A model generated the notes under the pieces. It made no database searches and was not told where the DNA came from. It was given only the letters and a program-made list of their open reading frames with translations. The position numbers and the translations under genes are program-made. A stretch of DNA of 7,435 nucleotides. Source: an uncultured Candidatus Melainabacteria bacterium (GTDB lineage Bacteria > Cyanobacteriota > Vampirovibrionia > Gastranaerophilales > Gastranaerophilaceae). Where the stretch lies: NCBI GenBank assembly GCA_946622835.1, contig CAMOQI010000032.1, forward strand, positions 1 to 7,435. Reading direction: 5' to 3'. The first letter of the stretch is position 1. Each line of letters opens with the position of its first letter. Shown here one piece after another: positions 1-4,958 of this stretch.

Positions 1-2
1 TA

Positions 3-15
3 ATATACAGTATAT
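3..15. promoter_or_regulatory. 13-bp perfect palindrome upstream of the hydrogenase operon
   Basis: The sequence reads ATATAC-A-GTATAT, a perfect inverted repeat around a central A, ending 31 nt before the ferredoxin start codon. It could be an operator half-site pair. It could also be chance in AT-rich DNA or part of the end of an upstream gene, because the window starts here. A weak hairpin follows (TAGTG at 17-21 with CACTA at 29-33), next to the ribosome binding site. No regulator can be named from this. Confidence 0.25.
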
Positions 16-46
16 GTAGTGTTTTCACCACTAGGAAGGGTACAAA

Positions 47-313
47 ATGGATAAAGTTAGTGTAAAAGTTTGTTTGGGCACAACATGTTTTGTTATGGGA
101 TCGGCTAATTTGCAGGAATTGATTGATCTTGTTCCCAGAAAATACGGCGATAAGGTTGATGTATCAGGCGTTCCTTGTTTGGGTTTATGTGCAACAGATT
201 GGGAATTTTCTAAGGCTCCTTATGTAAAAGTTGATAATGATGTTATAAAGGAAGCAACAGTTGAAAAAGTAATGGCAGCTGTTGAAGCTAAATTAACAAA
301 GAAGGTAAAATAA
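47..313 (+). CDS. Thioredoxin-fold [2Fe-2S] ferredoxin, likely hydrogenase partner
   Basis: An 88-residue soluble protein. Four cysteines, C9, C14, C44 and C48, form the spacing C-x4-C-x29-C-x3-C. This is the [2Fe-2S] ligand pattern of thioredoxin-like ferredoxins and of the NuoE/HydC subunit C-terminal domain; the flanking motifs are VCLGTTC and VPCLGLC. It carries only this domain and lacks the helical N-terminal part of NuoE. The start is supported by AGGAAGGG at 33-40, 6 nt before the ATG. It lies 22 nt upstream of the [FeFe]-hydrogenase on the same strand, so the two are almost certainly co-transcribed. By family knowledge, such small ferredoxins carry single electrons in the cytoplasm. 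That this one serves the neighbouring hydrogenase is inferred from position. A sensory or regulatory role within the operon is an alternative. Confidence 0.88.
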   Translation: MDKVSVKVCLGTTCFVMGSANLQELIDLVPRKYGDKVDVSGVPCLGLCATDWEFSKAPYVKVDNDVIKEATVEKVMAAVEAKLTKKVK

Positions 314-335
314 TAAAGAATAAAGGAAGAGATAG

Positions 336-1814
336 ATGAGTATAACTACCCCGAAACAGACATCACATTTAAAAAGGGAAATATTGGTAAGATTAATCAG
401 GGCATATCTTGGAAATAATTTTGAAGAAGATGTGCGATTAATTCCGTATCAAATGCGTCCAAAAGGCAGTGATATCCATTTCAGGTGCTGTATACATAAA
501 GAGCGGGCAATTCTGCGGGATAGAGTGATTTCAGGTCTTGGTTTTGATATAGAAGATGCTCAGGATTCTCAATTATTATCTGATTTAGCAAAAACGGCTG
601 CTGAGCGAACCCAAGTTGAAGAACATCCACTGACAATTTTACAAACGGCATGCAACGAGTGTGTTCCTGCAAGAATTCACGTAACAGACTTATGTCAGGG
701 CTGTGTTGCAAGACCTTGTGTGTCGATTTGCAGATTCGGGGCAATTAAAGTTGAAAACGGAAAAGCTCATATTGATCATGACAAATGTAAAAATTGCGGT
801 ATGTGCGTCCAAGTATGTCCTTTCCAAGCGATAACAAAAATTATTGTGCCGTGTGAAAATGCTTGTCCCGTCAATGCAATTGCAAAAGATGAAGACGGAA
901 TAACAAGAATTGATTTTGACAAATGTATATCTTGCGGCAAATGTGTGAGTGCTTGTCCTTTTGGGGCGGTTCATAAGAAAAGTCATATAATAGATATTAT
1001 AAAAAATATAAAAAACGGTAAGAAGGTTATAGCAATGCTTGCGCCGTCAATTATGGGTCAATTGCCATGTACCCCGCAGCAACTGAGAAAAGCGATTCTT
1101 AATTTAGGATTTGCGGATGTTGTTGAAGTCGCATTTGGGGCAGATGTAACTACTAAAAATGAGGCTGCGGAATTTGTTGAAAGAATGGAAAGTGGTCAGG
1201 AATTTATGACAACTTCATGTTGTGCTGCGTATAATGAACTTGTTGAAAAGCATATTCCGGAAATTAAACCTTATCGCTCGGAAACTAAAACGCCTGCGTA
1301 CTACACTGCAGAAGTTGTTAAAAAAGAAAATCCTGACGCATTAACCGTATTTTTCAGTCCATGTGTTGCAAAACGTCGTGAAGCTATGCAAAATCCTAAT
1401 ATAGATTTTGTTCTTAATTATGAAGAATTAGGTGCTTGGTTTGTGGCATTAAATATTCAAGTCGGAGAATGCGAAGAATCAAAATATACAAAAGAATCTT
1501 CCGCTCAGGGAAGAAATTATGGTGTGACAGGCGGAGTATCTTCTGCTGTGAACGCGTTATTGGCTGATGATAAAAAGGCCAAAGCTCACATAATTAACGG
1601 ATTGGATAAAAATCAAATAAGGGATTTGAAAAAATTTGCCAAAAACGGAAAATGCGAATTTGGGAATTTGATTGAAGTTATGGCATGTCCTGGGGGTTGT
1701 TTAGGCGGCTCAAGCACTATAAATTACTTTAAGCCTGCCCAAAAGCAGATTGGCGAATACATTTCAACAAGTCCTGATATCAATGACATTGCAGGAAAAA
1801 GTAACAGGAGATAA
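336..1814 (+). CDS. Monomeric [FeFe]-hydrogenase, group-B-like
   Basis: A 492-residue hydA-like enzyme for reversible 2H+ + 2e- = H2, probably cytoplasmic. H-cluster motifs: L1 TSCCAAY (C295, C296), L2 SPCVAKRRE (C343) and L3 EVMACPGGC (C451, C455). All four cluster ligands and the proton-relay cysteine (C295) are present. The N-terminal part carries a C-x2-C-x4-C-x3-C motif (C120-C132), two classical ferredoxin motifs (C151-C161, C197-C207), a half motif C173-x3-C177-P, and C106/C109. At least three [4Fe-4S] clusters are therefore plausible. The RCCIHKERA segment (50-58), TSCCA in place of TSCCP and SPC in place of MPC resemble group B enzymes as I know them. There is no fused small-subunit domain after L3. 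The ribosome site is AAAGGAAGAG at 322-331. Its stop lies 1 nt before adk. Maturases HydEFG are not in the window. The catalytic direction cannot be read from sequence. Confidence 0.93.
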   Translation: MSITTPKQTSHLKREILVRLIRAYLGNNFEEDVRLIPYQMRPKGSDIHFRCCIHKERAILRDRVISGLGFDIEDAQDSQLLSDLAKTAAERTQVEEHPLTILQTACNECVPARIHVTDLCQGCVARPCVSICRFGAIKVENGKAHIDHDKCKNCGMCVQVCPFQAITKIIVPCENACPVNAIAKDEDGITRIDFDKCISCGKCVSACPFGAVHKKSHIIDIIKNIKNGKKVIAMLAPSIMGQLPCTPQQLRKAILNLGFADVVEVAFGADVTTKNEAAEFVERMESGQEFMTTSCCAAYNELVEKHIPEIKPYRSETKTPAYYTAEVVKKENPDALTVFFSPCVAKRREAMQNPNIDFVLNYEELGAWFVALNIQVGECEESKYTKESSAQGRNYGVTGGVSSAVNALLADDKKAKAHIINGLDKNQIRDLKKFAKNGKCEFGNLIEVMACPGGCLGGSSTINYFKPAQKQIGEYISTSPDINDIAGKSNRR

Positions 1815-1815
1815 A

Positions 1816-2472
1816 ATGAAAAAAGAACTGATATTTTTGGGGCCGCCGGCATGCGGTAAAGGAACTCAAACAGATATTTTGGCAAAACATTTTGGTTTTC
1901 CTCACGTTGATACAGGTTCTTTGTTACGTGCAGAGATAAAGGCGGAAACAGAAAACGGAAAAATTGCAAAATCTTTTATAGACAAGGGTTTGCTTGTTCC
2001 GGTGGAACTTGTCGGGGCAGTTATAAAAAACAGATTATCTCAAGCGGATTGTGCCGGCGGATACATATTAGACGGGTATCCCAGAAGTATGGAGCAAGCT
2101 AAAATTTTAGAAGTTATTAACAAAGAAATTGACGGGGATACTGCCGTAGATTTTCGTGCAATATATTTTGAATTAGATCAAAGTGTTTTATTATCCAGAA
2201 TAGTAAATCGCCGTTCCTGCCTGAAGTGCGGAGAAATTTATAATTTGAAATACAAACCTACAAAAGTTGACGGAATTTGCGATAAGTGCGGCGGTGAATT
2301 AAGCCAAAGAAAAGATGATAACGAAGAAGTTGCAAAAGCAAGATTTGAAACATACTTTAACGAAACAGCACCTTTGGTGAATTATTACAAAGGCAAAGGT
2401 CTTTTAAAAATAATAAATGCCGAAGGAACTATAGATGAAGTTTGGCAGCGTCTTTTAGATGTTGTTGAATAA
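1816..2472 (+). CDS. adk: Adenylate kinase with zinc-finger LID
   Basis: A 218-residue cytoplasmic enzyme for ATP + AMP = 2 ADP. It has the P-loop GPPACGKGTQ (9-18), the AMP-site TG-x-LR (33-38), DGYPRS (86-91), the arginines of RIVNRRSC (128-135) and the LID/core motif QRKDDNEE (164-171). Four cysteines, C135, C138, C155 and C158, form the Zn-binding LID seen in long-form bacterial enzymes. Length is normal for the long form. An in-frame TTG start at 1750 would lengthen the protein inside the hydrogenase gene, but the ATG at 1816 has AGGAGA at 1806-1811 and starts exactly at the family N-terminus. The hydrogenase stop (1812-1814) sits between that site and the ATG, so translational coupling is likely. 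Ser35 replaces the usual Asp of STGDxLR. It may or may not be the only adk of the genome. Confidence 0.96.
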   Translation: MKKELIFLGPPACGKGTQTDILAKHFGFPHVDTGSLLRAEIKAETENGKIAKSFIDKGLLVPVELVGAVIKNRLSQADCAGGYILDGYPRSMEQAKILEVINKEIDGDTAVDFRAIYFELDQSVLLSRIVNRRSCLKCGEIYNLKYKPTKVDGICDKCGGELSQRKDDNEEVAKARFETYFNETAPLVNYYKGKGLLKIINAEGTIDEVWQRLLDVVE

Positions 2473-2474
2473 TA

Positions 2475-2780
2475 TTACACAATATAATTCATTAATCTGT
2501 TTAAAAGTTGTGCTTTTTGATGAAATCCGACAAATTCCGCAATTTTTTCACCGTTTTTGAGTAAGACAAATGTAGGGAAGCCTGTTATTCCGAATTTTCT
2601 GGCAATCTCGGGGGATTCTTCGGCGTCAACAAGCCCTATCCAAACATCGGAATCTTCCATTTGTGCAAGTTCAATACGCTGATTTCTGCAATATGTGCAC
2701 CAGGTTGTATAAAATTCAATAAGTTTTAATCCGTTTGAGGTTTCTTTGTCAAAGTTATCTTTATTTAATTCTACTAACAT
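2475..2780 (-). CDS. Thioredoxin-like protein with a WCTYC active site
   Basis: A 101-residue single-domain thioredoxin fold with no signal peptide, so cytoplasmic. The redox motif is WCTYC (W27, C28, C31) in place of the classical WCGPC. The cis-proline loop GFPTF (P69) and the FVLLKNGEKIAEFVG strand-turn-strand are typical of thioredoxins. It should catalyse thiol-disulfide exchange. The Thr-Tyr dipeptide between the cysteines is expected to give a redox potential different from TrxA, and glutaredoxins carry a similar CxYC. A general thioredoxin or a specialised reductase are both possible. The start is backed by AAGGAG at 2785-2790, 4 nt before the ATG. The gene converges on adk, with only 2 bp between the two stop codons. 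Confidence 0.9.
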   Translation of the reverse strand: MLVELNKDNFDKETSNGLKLIEFYTTWCTYCRNQRIELAQMEDSDVWIGLVDAEESPEIARKFGITGFPTFVLLKNGEKIAEFVGFHQKAQLLNRLMNYIV

Positions 2781-2802
2781 AATACTCCTTTTAAATACAA
2801 AA

Positions 2803-2808
2803 ATTATA
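2803..2808 (-). promoter_or_regulatory. Candidate -10 box for the thioredoxin-like gene
   Basis: On the minus strand this reads TATAAT, a perfect -10 hexamer, 22 nt upstream of the ATG and ahead of the ribosome site. It lies in the 63-bp spacer after the DUF2971 stop. No good -35 is seen at 16-18 bp; CTGACT at 2833-2838 is 24 bp away. The spacer is very AT-rich, so a chance match is possible. Read-through from the DUF2971 gene is the alternative. Confidence 0.4.
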
Positions 2809-2843
2809 TCTATATAATAATTTGATTTCTATAGTCAGATTCC

Positions 2844-3761
2844 CTAGTACCTTAGAGGAATTTTTGAACGGAAGACATCTTTATTGTGATACCCAAAATT
2901 TAAAAGCATTCGGTTTGTGCTTGTGTAGAAAATATTTTCATCAAATGTCGGACCGATATTAATTGATTTTACACAATCTTTTGAAAAACTGAATTCCAGA
3001 TACGGAACAAATAATCCGTTTTTTTCAATCATTTTTGTCGGTTTAGAATTTTGTGCACCAAACGGATTAACCATAACAATTCGATATTCGCATTCATTTT
3101 TGAATTGCGGATTTTTGAAGAAAATACTCACAATGCTTAAAATATCAATCAATTCAAACATAATATCAAATAGTTTAACTTTATTTGTTTTTTTAGCTTT
3201 TGAAGCTCGTTCAAAAAGCATATTCCATTTTTTGAATATTGCATGAATTATTTTTATTTGTTTTTGTTTGTCATAAATAACACTGCCATATATTGGAATA
3301 AAGCCGTTTTTGGTCATTTCGGAAATTAATTTTTTCTTGTTAAAACCGATATTGTATCCCGTGTAATTTTTACCTTTGGCATAATTGTTCCAAAGGGTCA
3401 AGCTGTCGCTGTCTGTAGAAAAAGAAGTGGTAAAATATTCTAATTTATTCTCAAAGTCATTGCTTCCGTCAACGATATGTTTGTATTTATTACGGAAATG
3501 ATTTTTTATTTTATCAAATAAATCCGGATTTAGACCTAAATCGCTGAATTCATCAACCAAATTAACAATTAGGCGATAAGAATATGCAACTTCTTCTTTA
3601 TCATTTAAGTATAAGACATTAGAAAAGCGCATAGTTCCGCCCGATAGGATATTTAAGAGTTTTTCCGGCTTTGTATAGTGATAAATTGTACAATTTTCAT
3701 CATTGTCCAAAATCTTTTTTATCTTGGGAATTTTCTCCAGCAGCACATCATAATACGACAT
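2844..3761 (-). CDS. DUF2971-family protein, function unknown
   Basis: A 305-residue protein with no signal peptide and no clear membrane segment. I recognise the DUF2971 pattern: IYHYTKPEKLLNIL (26-39), FSNVLYLNDKEE (46-57), TSFSTDSDSLTLWNNYA (112-128), a YNIGF strand (136-140), FKNECEYRI (220-228) and a C-terminal INIGPTFDE (267-275). The biochemical role of the family is not established to my knowledge. The order His-Tyr-Thr, then a W/Y region, then a late Glu is reminiscent of ADP-ribosyltransferases of the H-Y-E type, but that is inference. It has its own promoter (3791-3819) and sits between housekeeping genes. The ribosome site is weak (AGAGAG at 3764-3769). It appears intact. The middle part (about 160-215) is Lys/Ile-rich and poorly conserved in my recollection of the family. 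Confidence 0.82.
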   Translation of the reverse strand: MSYYDVLLEKIPKIKKILDNDENCTIYHYTKPEKLLNILSGGTMRFSNVLYLNDKEEVAYSYRLIVNLVDEFSDLGLNPDLFDKIKNHFRNKYKHIVDGSNDFENKLEYFTTSFSTDSDSLTLWNNYAKGKNYTGYNIGFNKKKLISEMTKNGFIPIYGSVIYDKQKQIKIIHAIFKKWNMLFERASKAKKTNKVKLFDIMFELIDILSIVSIFFKNPQFKNECEYRIVMVNPFGAQNSKPTKMIEKNGLFVPYLEFSFSKDCVKSINIGPTFDENIFYTSTNRMLLNFGYHNKDVFRSKIPLRY

Positions 3762-3790
3762 AATCTCTCTTACCCCTATTCTATATGAAA

Positions 3791-3819
3791 ATTATAACAC
3801 GATATTTCTATACAGTAAA
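3791..3819 (-). promoter_or_regulatory. Sigma70-type promoter for the DUF2971 gene
   Basis: On the minus strand the -35 candidate is TTTACT (3814-3819), followed by a 17-bp spacer and a perfect -10, TATAAT (3791-3796), preceded by an extended -10 TGT (3797-3799). The predicted start lies about 20 nt upstream of the ATG. The -35 box starts just beyond the rnhA stop. The -35 matches four of six consensus positions; spacing and -10 are ideal. This suggests the gene is transcribed apart from rnhA. Confidence 0.6.
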
Positions 3820-3821
3820 TA

Positions 3822-4307
3822 TTATTTATCTTCGTCATCGAGTAAATTTTCGCCGTTCGCGCAGGCTACTGCCATCCTGTCGCATCGTTCGTTAAATTCG
3901 TGACCGGCATGTCCTTTTATCCATATAAATTTCACGTTGTGCGGTTCTTTAGCTTTTAATAGTCTTTTCCATAAATCTTGATTTTTTACGGGTTGTTTAT
4001 TAGAACTTTTCCATCCGTTTTTTATCCAACCGTCAATCCAGTTTTGGTTAAACGCATCCACAACATATTTTGAATCCGATGTGATTTCAACATCACACGG
4101 CTTTTTCAAGGCTTCTAATCCCACAATCACAGCCAAAAGCTCCATCCTGTTATTTGTTGTGTTTTTATAACCGGCACAAAGCTCTTTTGTATGTTCTTTG
4201 CCGGTATCATCAACTGCTGTCAGAATTGTTCCGTAGCCGCCTTTGCCGGGATTTCCGGAGCAAGCGCCATCTGTATAGATTTTGATTAACATACAAAAAC
4301 TATACAT
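3822..4307 (-). CDS. rnhA: Ribonuclease HI
   Basis: A 161-residue enzyme that cuts the RNA strand of RNA-DNA hybrids: R-loops, Okazaki primers and replication intermediates. The four metal-binding acidic residues are present: D13 in IYTDGACSGNPG, E56 in NNRMELLAV, D78 in TSDSKYV and D143 in CDRMA. The catalytic-loop histidine is there in KGHAGH (H133 first). The basic-protrusion region is retained (WIDGWIKNGWK, 90-100), so it is the E. coli-like class. The ATG at 4307 has AGGGAA at 4314-4319; the alternative start at M6 (4292) has no ribosome site, so the longer form is chosen. It lies 21 nt downstream of the protease gene and is probably co-transcribed with it. The C-terminal tail is acidic (LLDDEDK). 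Length is close to the 155 residues of E. coli. Confidence 0.96.
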   Translation of the reverse strand: MYSFCMLIKIYTDGACSGNPGKGGYGTILTAVDDTGKEHTKELCAGYKNTTNNRMELLAVIVGLEALKKPCDVEITSDSKYVVDAFNQNWIDGWIKNGWKSSNKQPVKNQDLWKRLLKAKEPHNVKFIWIKGHAGHEFNERCDRMAVACANGENLLDDEDK

Positions 4308-4328
4308 TATTTATTCCCTGTTGTAAAG

Positions 4329-4838
4329 CTATTTCCAGCCGTACAGATTCTTAAGGGTTTGAATATCTTCAGGTTGGATTGTTTTACTTCCTTTTGCGGG
4401 ATACATTACACTTCTGGAATTATTGGAATGATCAAGACCGAGCGCATGCCCAAATTCATGTATCATTACACGCAATCGTGAATCGTGACTATATAATCTG
4501 CCATTTGGGGCTTTTTCTGAAATTTCAATGACTTCAAGCGTTCGCCCGTTCGCATACAGGTGATGGGTTAATCCAATAGCATTGCTGTCTGTACTTTTTG
4601 CAATATTTTTTATGAATCTGACATATATTTGAACATCTTCAGGTTTTGTTACTTTTTTGAATTTAATTTTTCCGCCGGAAGCAGTTGTCCATGCTCGCAT
4701 AGCTTCATCTGCGATAAAAGCACTTGAGTGTGGTTCTACATATACCCTAATGGAGTCGGGGTTTGAAAATACTGCATTTGCCCGCAATCCGAAACCAAAT
4801 AATAATACAAATAAAACAGTTATAAATATTTTTTTCAT
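4329..4838 (-). CDS. Secreted matrixin-like zinc metalloprotease
   Basis: A 169-residue protein with a Sec signal peptide: MKK, a hydrophobic core to about residue 18, and a likely cut after ANA (22). The mature part is a minimal metzincin domain. It has the zinc site HEFGHALGLDH (H127, E128, H131, H137), followed by a Met-turn SVMYP (M145), and ends a short helix later with LKNLYGW. The upstream sheet pattern (W50, IKFKKV, VQIYVRF) matches matrixins (peptidase family M10). No propeptide cysteine switch, membrane anchor or hemopexin domain is seen. There is no lipobox, so it should be periplasmic or secreted. The start at 4838 is chosen because GAGGG lies 4 nt upstream; an ATG at 4856 would add six residues without a ribosome site. 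The substrate is unknown. Pairing with rnhA is probably only positional. Confidence 0.9.
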   Translation of the reverse strand: MKKIFITVLFVLLFGFGLRANAVFSNPDSIRVYVEPHSSAFIADEAMRAWTTASGGKIKFKKVTKPEDVQIYVRFIKNIAKSTDSNAIGLTHHLYANGRTLEVIEISEKAPNGRLYSHDSRLRVMIHEFGHALGLDHSNNSRSVMYPAKGSKTIQPEDIQTLKNLYGWK

Positions 4839-4884
4839 AATACCCTCTTGCATCACATATTTTTAAACGGTATATTTTTCGAAA

Positions 4885-4913
4885 ACTTTAATTGAGTCCG
4901 ATTATCTTATCAA
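4885..4913 (-). promoter_or_regulatory. Possible promoter of the protease-rnhA pair
   Basis: On the minus strand TTGATA (4908-4913, five of six consensus) is followed by a 17-bp spacer and TAAAGT (4885-4890, four of six). It would give a leader of about 40 nt before the protease ATG. The -10 is weak and the spacer region is AT-rich, so this is tentative. Confidence 0.28.
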
Positions 4914-4943
4914 ATCTTTACAATCTTATAGGTAAAAATAAGG

Positions 4944-4949
4944 TATAAT
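4944..4949 (+). promoter_or_regulatory. -10 box directly before the helicase start codon
   Basis: A perfect TATAAT ends 9 nt before the helicase ATG (4959). With a normal 6-8 nt to the start site, transcription would begin at about 4955-4958. The mRNA would then have almost no leader. A TTTACA lies at 4917-4922, but the 21-bp spacer is too long for a standard -35. There is no Shine-Dalgarno sequence, only GGG touching the ATG. Confidence 0.45.
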
Positions 4950-4958
4950 GAGCTTGGG

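Noticed and set aside
690..986. Minus-strand open frames inside the hydrogenase gene
   Set aside because: They are antisense shadows of a well-supported gene and show no recognisable domain or ribosome site.
1750..1815. Longer adenylate kinase from a TTG start inside the hydrogenase gene
   Set aside because: The extension does not match the family, and the ATG at 1816 has a well-placed ribosome site and the canonical N-terminus.
2468..2489. Bidirectional terminator at the adk/thioredoxin junction
   Set aside because: The hairpin consists only of A-T pairs with an A-A mismatch, too weak to call a terminator.
3357..3761. Broken or frameshifted DUF2971 gene
   Set aside because: The frame is open from the HYT motif to the C-terminal IGP motif with family-like order, so it appears intact.
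4839..4856. Six-residue longer N-terminus for the protease
   Set aside because: The upstream ATG codons lack a ribosome site. The ATG at 4838 has GAGGG 4 nt upstream and begins a standard MKK signal peptide.
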